Shown here piece after piece: positions 32,166 to 41,369 of a DNA stretch of 64,000 bases (position 1 is the first letter of the stretch; each line of letters begins with the position of its first letter). Origin of the DNA: Agrococcus pavilionensis RW1 (GTDB taxonomy: Bacteria; Actinomycetota; Actinomycetes; Actinomycetales; Microbacteriaceae). Made by a program: the position numbers and the translations under genes. The stretch lies in NCBI RefSeq assembly GCF_000400485.1, contig NZ_ASHR01000004.1, forward strand, positions 62,001 to 126,000, in the 5' to 3' direction. A model generated the notes under the pieces. The model saw only the letters and a program-made list of their open reading frames with translations, searched no databases and was not told where the DNA came from.

Positions 32166-32624
32166 GTGGACCTTGCCCAGTACGCGTGGATCGTGTGGCT
32201 CGTCGTCGCGCTCATCTGCTTCATCATCGAGATGGTCACGCTCGAGTTCACGTTCCTCATGATCGGCATGGCCTCGATCGGGGGCCTCGTCTCGAGCATC
32301 ACCGGGCTGCCCGTCTGGGCGCAGGTGCTCATCGCCGCCGCCGCGGCGCTGCTGCTGCTGCTGCTCGTGCGGCCCAAGCTGCTGCAGCGCCTGCACGAGT
32401 CGGGCGAGCTCAACCTGCAGGGCGTCGACGCCCTCCTGGGCATGGCCGGCGAGGTCACGCGCACGTTCGTGCGCGGCGCCGGCGAGGTCACGCTCTCGAA
32501 CGGCGACGTGTGGACCGCGCGCCTCTCCCCCGCGGTGCAGCCGCGGGATCCCGACGTCGGCGAGCGCATCGTCGTCACCGCTATCGAGGGGGCGACCGCC
32601 ATCATCGTCCCCGCCCAGCGATAA
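32166..32624 (+). CDS. nfeD: NfeD-family membrane protein
   Basis: A 152-residue short NfeD: two or three membrane helices (AQYAWIVWLVVALICFIIEM, FLMIGMASIGGLVSSITGLP and VLIAAAAALLLLLLVRP) and a C-terminal OB-fold (GMAGEVTRTFVRGAGEVTLS and DVWTARLSP). NfeD proteins pair with SPFH proteins to organise membrane microdomains and quality control. The partner gene follows after 24 nt. Confidence 0.88.
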   Translation: MDLAQYAWIVWLVVALICFIIEMVTLEFTFLMIGMASIGGLVSSITGLPVWAQVLIAAAAALLLLLLVRPKLLQRLHESGELNLQGVDALLGMAGEVTRTFVRGAGEVTLSNGDVWTARLSPAVQPRDPDVGERIVVTAIEGATAIIVPAQR

Positions 32625-32648
32625 CCGCCCGACAACCAAGGAGCCCCC

Positions 32649-33908
32649 ATGCCGATCGACGGAGGATTCATCCTCAACGCCTTCCTGCTCGTGCTCGTCG
32701 CGCTCATCGTCCTGTTCGTGCTCGTCACGCTCTTCCGGTCGATCCGCATCATCAAGCAGGGCTTCACGGGCGTGGTCGAGCGGCTCGGCCGCTTCCACCG
32801 CGTGCTGCAGCCGGGCCTCAACTTCCTCGTGCCGTTCATCGACCGGGTGTCGTACTCGGTCGACATGCGTGAGCAGGTCCGCTCCTTCCCGCCGCAGCCC
32901 GTGATCACCGAGGACAACCTCGTCGTCTCGATCGACACCGTCGTCTACTTCCAGGTGACCGACGCGCGCGCCGCGACCTACGAGATCGCCGACTACCTCT
33001 CGGCCGTCGAGCAGCTCACGACAACGACGCTCCGCAACGTCGTCGGCGGCATGAACCTCGAGGAGGCGCTCACGAGCCGCGACACGATCAACGGCCAGCT
33101 GCGCAACGTGCTCGACCAGGCGACCGGCAAGTGGGGCCTGCGCGTCGGCCGCGTCGAGCTCAAGGCGATCGACCCGCCCCACTCGATCCAGGACTCGATG
33201 GAGAAGCAGATGCGCGCCGAGCGCGACCGCCGCGCCGCGATCCTCACCGCCGAGGGCTCGAAGCAGTCGCAGATCCTCGAGGCCGAGGGCCTCCGCCAGT
33301 CCGAGATCCTGCGCGCCGAGGGCCAGGCGAAGGCCCAGGTGCTGCGCGCCAAGGGTGACGCCGAGGCGCAGGTGCTGCTCGCGAAGGGTGAGTCCGAGGC
33401 GATCGAGCGCGTCTTCGCCGCCATCCACGAGGGCGACGCCGACGACAAGCTGCTCGCCTACCAGTACCTCCAGACGCTCCCGAAGCTGGCCGAGGGCGAC
33501 GCGAACAAGCTCTGGATCATCCCGTCGGAGCTGACGGATGCGCTGCAGGGCGTCGGGCGCGGATTCTTCGAGGGGCGAGCGCAGGTGCCGTTCCAGAAGG
33601 GCCCGTCGAAGCACGACGGCGAGGCTGCAGAGCCGTCGATCCTCGACGAGACCTTCCAGGCCGACTCCGTGAGCGACGTCGAAGTCCCCTCGATCGCCGA
33701 GACGCTGCAGGCGAGCGGCATCGACCCGCAGGGCGCCGGCTCGACCGATGCCGTCTCCTCGTCGACGTCGCTCGCCGACGAGACGCCGAGCACCGACTAC
33801 AGCGAGGCGGTCGAGGCGGCCCGACAGGCGGCCAACGAGGTGCCGGATGCGGAGCCCGGTGCCCACGGCGGCACCGATGCGAACGACGGCAGGGCACCGC
33901 AGGCGTGA
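32649..33908 (+). CDS. SPFH/Band 7 protein (QmcA/stomatin-like)
   Basis: A 419-residue protein: an N-terminal membrane helix (about 8-28), then the SPFH domain with IKQGFTGVVERLGRFHRVLQ and the PGLNFLVPFIDRV-SYSVDMREQV segment, TEDNLVVSIDTVVYFQVTD and RNVVGGMNLEEALTSRDTIN. A long Glu/Ala/Gln coiled coil follows (about 195-255, repeats of LRAEGQAKAQVLRAKGDAEA), then an acidic tail. It forms membrane rafts or scaffolds with NfeD. The Shine-Dalgarno AAGGAG precedes ATG 32649. The Ser/Thr-rich tail beyond residue 320 is longer than usual. Confidence 0.9.
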   Translation: MPIDGGFILNAFLLVLVALIVLFVLVTLFRSIRIIKQGFTGVVERLGRFHRVLQPGLNFLVPFIDRVSYSVDMREQVRSFPPQPVITEDNLVVSIDTVVYFQVTDARAATYEIADYLSAVEQLTTTTLRNVVGGMNLEEALTSRDTINGQLRNVLDQATGKWGLRVGRVELKAIDPPHSIQDSMEKQMRAERDRRAAILTAEGSKQSQILEAEGLRQSEILRAEGQAKAQVLRAKGDAEAQVLLAKGESEAIERVFAAIHEGDADDKLLAYQYLQTLPKLAEGDANKLWIIPSELTDALQGVGRGFFEGRAQVPFQKGPSKHDGEAAEPSILDETFQADSVSDVEVPSIAETLQASGIDPQGAGSTDAVSSSTSLADETPSTDYSEAVEAARQAANEVPDAEPGAHGGTDANDGRAPQA

Positions 33909-33921
33909 CGCGCCGACACCC

Positions 33922-34668
33922 GTGAGCGGCTACCTCGACCCGCGACCGCCGCGCGTGCTCGCGCACCGCGGCCTCGCGCTCGAGGCGCCCGAGAACACGA
34001 TGTCGGCGTTCATCGCCGCGGTCGACGCGGGGGCGCGGTTCCTCGAGACGGATGTGCACGCGACGGCCGACGGGGTCGCCGTGATCGCGCACGACCCCTC
34101 GCTCGACCGCGTCGCCGGGCGCGACGTCGAGATCGAGCAGACGCTGTTCCGGGACCTGCAGCGCATCGACCTCGGCCAGGGCGAGCACGTGCCGGGACTG
34201 CGCGAGGCGCTGCTCGCGCTGCCCGACGCGCACTGGAACATCGACCTGAAGACGGATGCGTCGGTCGTGCCCGCGGTGCGCGCGGTCGTCGAGGCCAAGG
34301 CGACGGATCGCGTGCTGCTCACGTCGTTCTCCGAGCGCCGGCGCCGCCAGGCGGCGGAGCTCGTGCCGGGCGTCGCGACGAGCGCGTCGCAGTCGATGGT
34401 CGCGAAGGCGATCGTCGCGCAGCGGCTCGGGCTCGCGGGGCGGCTGCGCCGGATCCTCGCCCCCGTCGTCGCCCTGCAGGTGCCGCGGCGGCATCGCGGC
34501 GTCGAGCTGGTCACCGCGCGCAGCGTGCGCGCCTTCCAGGCCGCGGGCGTCGAGGTGCACGTGTGGACGATCAACGACGAGTCGGAGATGCGGGAGCTGC
34601 TCGAGCTCGGCGCCGACGGCATCGTCACCGACCGCTGCGACCTCGCGCTGCCGCTGCTCCCCCGCTGA
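33922..34668 (+). CDS. glycerophosphodiester phosphodiesterase (GDPD)
   Basis: A 248-residue TIM-barrel GDPD: VLAHRGLALEAPENTMSAF with the catalytic His and the HRG-PENT motif, FLETDVHATADGVAVIAHDP with metal-binding Glu/Asp and the second His, WNIDLKTDA, and C-terminal VHVWTINDESEMRELLELGA and DGIVTDRCD. It cleaves glycerophosphodiesters to glycerol-3-phosphate and an alcohol. The start is GTG 33922, 13 nt after the SPFH stop. No signal peptide. Confidence 0.9.
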   Translation: MSGYLDPRPPRVLAHRGLALEAPENTMSAFIAAVDAGARFLETDVHATADGVAVIAHDPSLDRVAGRDVEIEQTLFRDLQRIDLGQGEHVPGLREALLALPDAHWNIDLKTDASVVPAVRAVVEAKATDRVLLTSFSERRRRQAAELVPGVATSASQSMVAKAIVAQRLGLAGRLRRILAPVVALQVPRRHRGVELVTARSVRAFQAAGVEVHVWTINDESEMRELLELGADGIVTDRCDLALPLLPR

Positions 34669-34695
34669 TCGGGCGCTCGGGCGTCAGCGCGGGGG
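34659..34695. terminator. bidirectional hairpin between GDPD and Ppm genes
   Basis: CCCCCGCTGA (34659-34668) pairs with TCAGCGCGGGGG (34684-34695) with a two-base bulge and a 15-nt loop. Both TGA stops lie in the stem. Confidence 0.4.
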
Positions 34696-35412
34696 CTTCG
34701 GCAGCGCCCGCACGCCCGAGAGCGACCACTTCGTGACGGCGCCGACCGTGCCGAGCTCGTCGCCGAGCCGCATCTTCGAGCTGCCGGTCGCGCGCTCGAT
34801 GAAGTGGATCGGCACCTCCGCGATCGTGCCGCCGGCCTGCGCGACGCGCACCGCCATCGCCACCTGGAACGCGTACGCGTCCACCTGGATCGCGTCGAGG
34901 TCGATCCGCTCGAGGATGCGCGTTCGGTAGACGCGCAGCGAGCTCGTGAGGTCCTGCACGCCGGTCTGGAGCATGCTGCGCGCGTAGACGTTGCCGATGC
35001 GGGCCGCGAGGCGGCGCCGGAGCCCCATGTTGCGCACGTCGCTGCCCTCGACGAAGCGCGAGCCGATCACGAGGTCGACGCCGTCGGCCGAGACGCCGAG
35101 CAGCTCCGGCAGGTCGTCGGCGTCGTAGGAGCCGTCGGCGTCGGTGATGACGACGCGCGTGGCTCCGCGCGACATCGCGAAGCGCATCCCCTCGATCACC
35201 GCGGAGCGGTAGCCGCGCTCGGTGCGGTGCACGACCATCGTGCCGGCGTCTCGCTTCGAGAGGCTCTCGGCGAGCTCGCCGGTGCCGTCGGGGCTGCCGT
35301 CGTCGACGATGACGAGCTCGGCGTGCGGCACCGATTGCCGCAAGCGACCGACCGTGCGCTCAAGGCCGTCGATCTCGTTGTAGGTGGGCACGACGATCAT
35401 GACGTCAGGCAT
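34684..35412 (-). CDS. ppm: polyprenol-phosphate mannosyltransferase (Ppm/DPM1-like GT2)
   Basis: A 242-residue GT2 glycosyltransferase: MIVVPTYNEIDGLERTVGRL, then VIVDDGSPDGTGELAES, the metal motif TDADGSYD, VIGSRFVEGSDVR and VPIHFIERATGSSKMR. It transfers mannose from GDP-mannose to polyprenyl phosphate at the inner membrane, the donor for lipoglycan and protein O-mannosylation. It overlaps the Lnt gene by 8 nt. In Mycobacterium the two activities are one fused protein; here they are two coupled genes. There are no membrane helices of its own. Confidence 0.88.
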   Translation of the reverse strand: MPDVMIVVPTYNEIDGLERTVGRLRQSVPHAELVIVDDGSPDGTGELAESLSKRDAGTMVVHRTERGYRSAVIEGMRFAMSRGATRVVITDADGSYDADDLPELLGVSADGVDLVIGSRFVEGSDVRNMGLRRRLAARIGNVYARSMLQTGVQDLTSSLRVYRTRILERIDLDAIQVDAYAFQVAMAVRVAQAGGTIAEVPIHFIERATGSSKMRLGDELGTVGAVTKWSLSGVRALPKPPR

Positions 35413-36985
35413 GCGGCCTCCTCGCTGCTGTCCGGTTCGCGACCCCCAGGCCCGCGAGCGCGAGCGCCGCGCCGATGATGAGCGCGAGGTCGATCCATGC
35501 TCCCAGACGGATGCCGGGGGTGACGGTCGTCGACAGCGGCAGCTCCTCGGCCATCGTGCCGGGCTCGTACTGCGGCAAGCGGTCGATCTCGGCGCCGTCG
35601 GGGCCGATGATCGCGCTCGTGCCGACCGTCGAGATGTTGACGAGCGCGCGGCCCGCCTCGGCGGCGCGCAGCTGCGCGATCGCGAGCTGCTGCACGTTCT
35701 CGGCCGAGCCCTCGCCGAAGTCGGCGTTGTTCGTCGGCGCGAGGATGATCTCGGCGCCGTGCTCGAGCACCATCTCGCGCGCGAGGTGGTCGTCGACGAT
35801 GTCGAAGCAGATCGCGAGGCCCGCGGTCGTGCCCGCGACCTCGAACGCGTTCGCGCTCGAGGGGTCGATCGAGTAGTCGCGCGGGATGTACTGCAGGAAC
35901 CCGAGCGCCTCGAGGATGGGCTCGAAGAACCCGCGCGCCGGCAGGTACTCGGCGAACGGCACGGGGTGGCGCTTGCGGTACTCGGCGACCGCGCCCCGAC
36001 CGGGCTCGACCTGGATGAGCGCGTTGTAGGTGTCGTCGCCGTCGCGCGTGATCGTGCCGGTCACGAGCGGCGCGTCGAAGCGCTCGGCCACGCGGTCGAG
36101 CGCCGCCATGGTCGCGGGCGTCTCGTCGGCGTACCACTCCGCGGCGTTCTCGGGCCAGACGAGCAGGTCGAGCTCCTCGCCCTCGAGCCCGCGCGTCGCC
36201 TCGAGGTGCTGCTCGAGGATCTGACCGGGCACGCGCGGCGCGAGCAGCCCCGCCTCGCTGTCACCCTGCACGGCGCCGACGCGGATGCTCCCGGTCGCCT
36301 CGACGGGGAACCCCGGGATAGCGACGAGCAGGATGAGCGCGGCCGCGCCGATCGTCAGGCGCCGGCGGAGGATCGTGCGGTGGTGCAGCACGAGCTGCAC
36401 GAGCAGGGCCGAGACGGCGGCGAGGAGGAACGTGAGGCCCGAGAAGCCCACCCAGCTCGTGGTGTCGGCGAGCGGGCTCGCGGCCTGGGAGTGCGCGAGC
36501 CTGCCCCACGCGAAGCCGCCCCACGGCACGCTCGACGAGAGCGACTCGCGCGCCGTCCAGACGGCACCGAGGAGCAGCGGCATGCCGGCGAACGCGCCGA
36601 GCGGTCCCTGCATGCGCGGATCGCCCCACCGCCACGCGAGCGCGAGCGCCATGCCGCCGAGCCCCCACCACGCGGCCATCCACGCGGTGAGCGCGACGAG
36701 CGGCACGAGGCCGAGGTAGACGGTGATCCACTGGATGTGGAGCAGGAAGAAGATCGCGCCGGTCGTGAAGCCGAGCCCGAAGGCGGCGCCGAGCGATCGC
36801 CCGCGCAGCGAGACGATCGCGAGGCCGACGGCCGGCACGATGAGCGGCCACCAGCCGAACGGCTGGAACGCGAAGGGCATGATCGCGCCGGCCGCGATCG
36901 CTGCCGCCCACGCGTACGCGAGCGGCAGCGGCGCGCGCGAGCGCGAGCGTCGCGCGGCTGCGGTCGCCGCCCTCGTCGCCGTCAC
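35405..36985 (-). CDS. lnt: apolipoprotein N-acyltransferase
   Basis: A 526-residue protein: six or seven N-terminal membrane helices (about 20-215), then an extracellular nitrilase domain. The catalytic triad is visible: Glu in LLVWPENAAEWY, Lys in AEYRKRHPVPFAEY, and Cys in GLAICFDIVDDHLA, with ILAPTNNADFG and RALVNISTVGTSAIIGPDGA typical of Lnt. A final helix (about 500-517) anchors the C-terminus. It N-acylates the Cys of lipoproteins, several of which are encoded in this window. GTG 36985 overlaps the HelY stop (GTGA). Confidence 0.92.
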   Translation of the reverse strand: MTATRAATAAARRSRSRAPLPLAYAWAAAIAAGAIMPFAFQPFGWWPLIVPAVGLAIVSLRGRSLGAAFGLGFTTGAIFFLLHIQWITVYLGLVPLVALTAWMAAWWGLGGMALALAWRWGDPRMQGPLGAFAGMPLLLGAVWTARESLSSSVPWGGFAWGRLAHSQAASPLADTTSWVGFSGLTFLLAAVSALLVQLVLHHRTILRRRLTIGAAALILLVAIPGFPVEATGSIRVGAVQGDSEAGLLAPRVPGQILEQHLEATRGLEGEELDLLVWPENAAEWYADETPATMAALDRVAERFDAPLVTGTITRDGDDTYNALIQVEPGRGAVAEYRKRHPVPFAEYLPARGFFEPILEALGFLQYIPRDYSIDPSSANAFEVAGTTAGLAICFDIVDDHLAREMVLEHGAEIILAPTNNADFGEGSAENVQQLAIAQLRAAEAGRALVNISTVGTSAIIGPDGAEIDRLPQYEPGTMAEELPLSTTVTPGIRLGAWIDLALIIGAALALAGLGVANRTAARRPHA

Positions 36986-39396
36986 AGCGCCGACCCCGAG
37001 GCCTCGACGACGCCGCGGCGGATGCGGTCGACCGCCTCGTCGGCCGTGCGGCGCAAGCGCTTCGGTGCCACTTGCGCGAGCTGCTCGAGCACGTCGATCG
37101 TCTGCTTCGTCCAGCGCACGAAGTCGCCCGCCGCGAGCTCGGTGTCGCGCAGCACGCCCTCGAGCGGGTAGCCGCGCGCCCAGCGATGCATCGCGAGCGT
37201 GAGCCCCGTCTGCAGCGGCAGCGAGCCGGGCAACCGGTGCGACTGCTCGAGGTCGTCGAGCTGCGCCCAGAGCCGCTGGGTCGCGTCGAGCGCCTCGACG
37301 AACGGACCCTTCGGCAGCATCCGCTCGGGCAGCATCCCCTCGTCGCGACGGCCCTCGAAGACGAGCGCGCTCGCCATTGCCGCGAGCGCCGGGGCGTCGA
37401 GCTGCGCCCAGAGCCCGCGCCGCAGGCTCTCGGCGGTCAGCAGGTCGCGCTCGCCGTAGATGCGGCGCAGCACCTCGCCGGCCTGCGTGACGCGCTCGCC
37501 GTCGTCGGCGTGCTCGATGTAGCCGAGCTCGCGGAGGATCTCGGTGATGCGGTCGAAGGCCTGCGCGATCTGGCCGGTGCGGCGGTCGATCTGCCGCTCC
37601 GCCTTCTCGATGTCGCGACGGAGCCGCCAGTAGCGCTCGCCCCAGCGCGCGTGCTGCTCCCGCTCGGGGCACGCGTGGCACGGGTGCGCGCGCATCCGCC
37701 GCCGCACGCCCTGCAGCTGTCGCTGCAGCCGCTCGTGCTCGCCGTGGCTCAGCCCCGCGCGCGCGGCGTCGCGCTCGAGGTCGCTCACCCCGCGCCGCAG
37801 CGCCGCGTACTCCGAGAAGTCGCCGAGGTGGCACCGCATCGACTCCTCGTAGCCAGCGAGGCTCGCGCGCTGGTCGACGACCCGGCGCGCGAGCTGCACG
37901 ACCGAGCGGTCGGCCTGGAACTGCGCGAACGAGGTCTCGAGCACCTCGCGCGTGCCGGCGACCCCGAGCCGGTCGACGAGGTTGACGGCCATGTTGTACG
38001 TCGGCCGGAAGCTCGAGTGGAGCGGGTAGGTGCGACGGGAGGCGAGCGAGGCGACCTCGACCGGCTGCAGCTTGCCGTTCCAGATCACGACCGCGTGGCC
38101 CTCGGTGTCGATGCCGCGCCGCCCGGCGCGGCCCGTGAGCTGCGTGTACTCCCCCGGCGTGATGCGCACGCGTGCCTCGCCGTTGAACTTCTCGAGCTGC
38201 TCGAGCACGACGGTGCGGGCCGGCATGTTGATGCCGAGCGCGAGCGTCTCGGTGGCGAAGACGACCTTGAGCAAGCGGGCGCGGAAGAGCTCCTCGACGA
38301 CCTCCTTGAACACCGGCAGCAGCCCCGCGTGGTGCGCCGCGACGCCGCGCTCGAGGCCGTCGAGCCAGTCCCAATAGCCGAGCACCGCGAGGTCGGCGTC
38401 GTCGAGCAGGCGGGTGCGCTCGTCGACGATCGCGCGGATCTCGGCGCGGTCCTCCGGGGTCGTGAGCCGCACGCCGCCCGAGACGACCTGCTGCACCGCC
38501 GCGTCGCAGCCGGCCCTCGAGAAGATGAAGTCGATGGCCGGCAGCATCTCGCGGTCGTCGAGCATCGCGATGAGCGCGACCCGGTCGACGCGTGCCGGGA
38601 AGCCGCCGCCCTGGCCGGGGCGGCGGCCGCCCTTCGGCGGGCGGCGGGAGCGGTAGCGGTTGTGGCCGCCGCGATCGCGATGGCCGTGCGCCGCGGAGTC
38701 GGCGAGGTCGGTGCCGCGGGCGAGCTCGACGAGCTCGCGGCCGGGCCGGTGCGTCTCCTCGCCCGCCTTCGAGTCGAAGAGGTCGACGAGGCGCCCGCGG
38801 ATGTGCACGTGCGCGTCGAGCGGCACCGGCCGGTGCTCGCTCACGATCACGCGGGTGTCGCCGCGCACGGCGTCGAGCCACGCGCCGAACTCCTCGGCGT
38901 TCGAGACCGTCGCCGAGAGCGAGACGAGCCGCACGTGGCGCGGGAGGTGGATGATGACCTCTTCCCACACGGGCCCCCGGAACCGGTCCGCGAGGTAGTG
39001 CACCTCATCCATCACGACGTACTCGAGCGCCGAGAGGTCGCGCCCCTCGTAGAGCATGTTGCGCAGCACCTCGGTCGTCATGACGACGATGCGGGCGTCG
39101 CCGTTGATCGACGTGTCGCCGGTGAGGAGACCCACGGATGCGTGCCCGTAGACCTCGGTGAGCTCTCGGTGCTTCTGGTTCGACAGCGCCTTCATGGGCG
39201 TCGTGTAGAAGACGCGGCCGGTGGGCGCCTCCATGGTGATGCGGATGGCGAACTCGGCGACGACCGTCTTGCCCGCGCCGGTCGGGGCGGCGACGAGCAC
39301 GCTCGAGCCGGCCTCGATCGCCTCGCACGCCTCCCGCTGGAACGGGTCGAGCCCGAACGGCATCGCGCGCGCGAACGCCTCGGTCGCGACGCTCAC
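36982..39396 (-). CDS. helY: DEAD/DEAH-box RNA helicase, HelY/Ski2-Mtr4-like
   Basis: An 804-residue superfamily 2 helicase: PFQREACEAIEAGSSVLVAA, Walker A APTGAGKTVV (about 35-44), TTPMKALSNQKHREL, Walker B/DEVH in VMDEVHYLADR, LSATVSNAEEFGAWL, HHAGLLPVFKEVVEELF, and TGRAGRRGIDTEGHAV (motif VI). The C-terminal DSHCT-like part holds a Cys cluster (HPCHACPEREQHARW). A basic, Gly/Arg-rich insert (about 235-255, RPPKGGRRPGQGG) is probably disordered. It remodels RNA. ATG 39396 overlaps the TatC stop (ATGA). Confidence 0.92.
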   Translation of the reverse strand: MSVATEAFARAMPFGLDPFQREACEAIEAGSSVLVAAPTGAGKTVVAEFAIRITMEAPTGRVFYTTPMKALSNQKHRELTEVYGHASVGLLTGDTSINGDARIVVMTTEVLRNMLYEGRDLSALEYVVMDEVHYLADRFRGPVWEEVIIHLPRHVRLVSLSATVSNAEEFGAWLDAVRGDTRVIVSEHRPVPLDAHVHIRGRLVDLFDSKAGEETHRPGRELVELARGTDLADSAAHGHRDRGGHNRYRSRRPPKGGRRPGQGGGFPARVDRVALIAMLDDREMLPAIDFIFSRAGCDAAVQQVVSGGVRLTTPEDRAEIRAIVDERTRLLDDADLAVLGYWDWLDGLERGVAAHHAGLLPVFKEVVEELFRARLLKVVFATETLALGINMPARTVVLEQLEKFNGEARVRITPGEYTQLTGRAGRRGIDTEGHAVVIWNGKLQPVEVASLASRRTYPLHSSFRPTYNMAVNLVDRLGVAGTREVLETSFAQFQADRSVVQLARRVVDQRASLAGYEESMRCHLGDFSEYAALRRGVSDLERDAARAGLSHGEHERLQRQLQGVRRRMRAHPCHACPEREQHARWGERYWRLRRDIEKAERQIDRRTGQIAQAFDRITEILRELGYIEHADDGERVTQAGEVLRRIYGERDLLTAESLRRGLWAQLDAPALAAMASALVFEGRRDEGMLPERMLPKGPFVEALDATQRLWAQLDDLEQSHRLPGSLPLQTGLTLAMHRWARGYPLEGVLRDTELAAGDFVRWTKQTIDVLEQLAQVAPKRLRRTADEAVDRIRRGVVEASGSAL

Positions 39397-40184
39397 GCGG
39401 CCGCTCCGCTCGACTCGAGCGCGCTCTCGCGCTTCGCGCGCCGCCGGTCGACGAGCAGCGCGATGCCGGCGGCGGCGAAGTACAGCACGACCATCGGCAC
39501 GGCGATGATGAACATGCTCAGCACCTCCCCGGCCGGGGTGACGAAGGCGCCGAAGAGCGTCGCGGCGAGCACCGCCCAGCGCCAGCCCTTGATGATCGCC
39601 GCGCCGCTCAGCACTCCCGCGAGGTTGAGGAAGACGACGATGACGGGCAGCACGTAGGAGACGCCGACGGCGAAGACGAGCTTGAGCGAGAAGTCCCAGT
39701 AGTCGGATGCGCCGAGGAAGGCGGTGAACCCGTCGGGGGTGAAGCCGACGAACAGCCGGATGATGCGCGGCAGGACGAACCAGCCGGTCGCGCAGCCGGC
39801 GACGAAGAGCGGCACCGCCGCGGCGATGAAGCCGAGCACGTAGCGCCGCTCGATGCCGCGCAGCGCCGGCACCACGAAGGCGAGCAGCTGCCAGATCCAG
39901 ATCGGGCTCGAGAGGATGAGGCCGAGGAAGAAGGCGATGCGCATCTGCACGTCGAGCGCCTGCGTGATGTTCGTCACGTTGAGCTCGACCGGGAGCCCCG
40001 AGGCCTGCAGCTCGTCGAGCGGTGCGCTCAGCAGCTGCAGGAGCGGTGCGGCGAGGAAGAAGCCGCCGATCGCGGCGACGACGAAGGCGACGCCCGAGAT
40101 GAGGAAGCGCCGCTTGAACTCGCGCAGGTGACCGGCGAGGCGCATGGTCGCCTCAGGGTTCGACTGCCGCCCCTTGCGGGCCAT
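39393..40184 (-). CDS. tatC: Sec-independent translocase subunit TatC
   Basis: A 263-residue protein with six membrane helices. TatC landmarks: MRLAGHLREFKRRFLISGVA, PLDELQASGLPVELNVTNIT, MRIAFFLGLILSSPIWIWQL, WDFSLKLVFAVGVSYVLPVI and RWAVLAATLFGAFVTPAGEV. It recognises twin-arginine signal peptides and exports folded proteins with TatA. It starts 3 nt after the TatA stop. Confidence 0.95.
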   Translation of the reverse strand: MARKGRQSNPEATMRLAGHLREFKRRFLISGVAFVVAAIGGFFLAAPLLQLLSAPLDELQASGLPVELNVTNITQALDVQMRIAFFLGLILSSPIWIWQLLAFVVPALRGIERRYVLGFIAAAVPLFVAGCATGWFVLPRIIRLFVGFTPDGFTAFLGASDYWDFSLKLVFAVGVSYVLPVIVVFLNLAGVLSGAAIIKGWRWAVLAATLFGAFVTPAGEVLSMFIIAVPMVVLYFAAAGIALLVDRRRAKRESALESSGAAA

Positions 40185-40187
40185 GCG

Positions 40188-40397
40188 CTACTTCCGGTCG
40201 GAGCTGGAGGCCTGGTCGTCGGTCTCGGAGGACGCGGGCGCATCGGTGCCGTCGCCCTTGACCTCCTTCTTCAGGATGTTGACCGACTGGCCGAGGCTGC
40301 GCGCGAGCGCCGGGAGCTTCGAGGCGCCGAAGATGAGCACGACGATGATGAGGATGATCCACCAATGCGAAGCCGCATTGTTGAAGAAACCGGGCAT
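40188..40397 (-). CDS. tatA: Sec-independent translocase subunit TatA
   Basis: A 69-residue protein with an N-terminal helix (HWWIILIIVVLIFGASKLP, about 11-29), the FG-x-KLP hinge, an amphipathic helix (ALARSLGQSVNILKKEVKG) and an acidic tail. It forms the Tat pore. The Shine-Dalgarno GGAGGA lies before ATG 40397. Confidence 0.95.
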   Translation of the reverse strand: MPGFFNNAASHWWIILIIVVLIFGASKLPALARSLGQSVNILKKEVKGDGTDAPASSETDDQASSSDRK

Positions 40398-40430
40398 GAT
40401 CGTCCTCCGCGCTCGTCCGACTCCCCTATC

Positions 40431-41369
40431 CTACCCGGCCGTCGACTGCCCGTCCCCCAGCGCAGCCGTCGTGAACCTGTGCATCGCGCGACGCAGGCTC
40501 GCGGGCGCGATGATCTCGGCGTCTCCGCCGCACGAGGCGACCGCGCTCAGCACGCTCGCCTCGCTCCACAGCTCGATGTCGAGCCGCACGCGATCGCCGT
40601 CGACCGAGACGGGCTCGCTCGTGGCGTAGTCGGCGAGCAGGGCCGCCGCAGCGCGCGTCGCGATGATCTGCGCCGTGCCCGTGACGGGGCGCTCGAGCGC
40701 GGGCATCGTATGCGGCCACGGGAGCTCGGTGCGCTCGATCGACTCGATGCGGTCGAGCCGGAAGGTGCGCGCATCCTGCCGGTCGAGGTCGAAGCCGCGG
40801 ACGAACACCTGGCCCTCGCGCAGCTCGAGGCGCGTGGGAGCGACGGTGCGACGGCGCGATCCCTCGCCGGGCTTGCGGTAGTCGATCGACAGCACCGTGC
40901 GGGCGCGGATCGCGTCGCGCACGAGCTGCGCGGCCCGCGGCACCTCGAGCCGGTCGACGGCGACGGTGTCGGCGCCGCGCGAGGCAGCGCCGCGCAGCTT
41001 CTCCTGCAGCGCCTCGACGCGCTCGGGGGCCGCGTCGGTGTAGCCGGCGACGAGCGAGAGCCCCGCGATGAGGGCGCTCGCCTCTCGCGGCGAGAGCCGC
41101 ACGGTCTCGTCCTCGAAGGCTGGCCGCATCGTCACCGAGATGACGTCTTGCTCCTCGAACGCGTCGAAGTCGATGTCGAAGCGGATGAAGTCGCCCGCGC
41201 CGTCCGGGACGCCCGACATGAACACGCGCCGCACGGCCTCGCGGATGCGCTCGTCGTCGACGCCGAAGTGCGCGGCGGCCTCCGCGACCGTGACGGAGCC
41301 GGATGCGGTGACGTACTGGATGAGGGAGAGCAGCAGTCCGATGCCGCGCTCGACGCGCGACGCGCTCAT
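40431..41369 (-). CDS. pafC: WYL-domain transcriptional regulator PafC
   Basis: A 312-residue protein: winged-helix N-terminus (RGIGLLLSLIQYVTASGSVT and VAEAAAHFGVDDERIREAV), then the WYL domain (LSIDYRKPGEGSRRRTVAPT, EGQVFVRGFDLDRQDARTFR, with the R-x-F-R-LDRI end) and the WCX tail. With PafB it forms the ssDNA-sensing activator of the RecA-independent DNA-damage response known from mycobacteria. ATG 41369 overlaps the PafB stop (ATGA). Confidence 0.9.
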   Translation of the reverse strand: MSASRVERGIGLLLSLIQYVTASGSVTVAEAAAHFGVDDERIREAVRRVFMSGVPDGAGDFIRFDIDFDAFEEQDVISVTMRPAFEDETVRLSPREASALIAGLSLVAGYTDAAPERVEALQEKLRGAASRGADTVAVDRLEVPRAAQLVRDAIRARTVLSIDYRKPGEGSRRRTVAPTRLELREGQVFVRGFDLDRQDARTFRLDRIESIERTELPWPHTMPALERPVTGTAQIIATRAAAALLADYATSEPVSVDGDRVRLDIELWSEASVLSAVASCGGDAEIIAPASLRRAMHRFTTAALGDGQSTAG

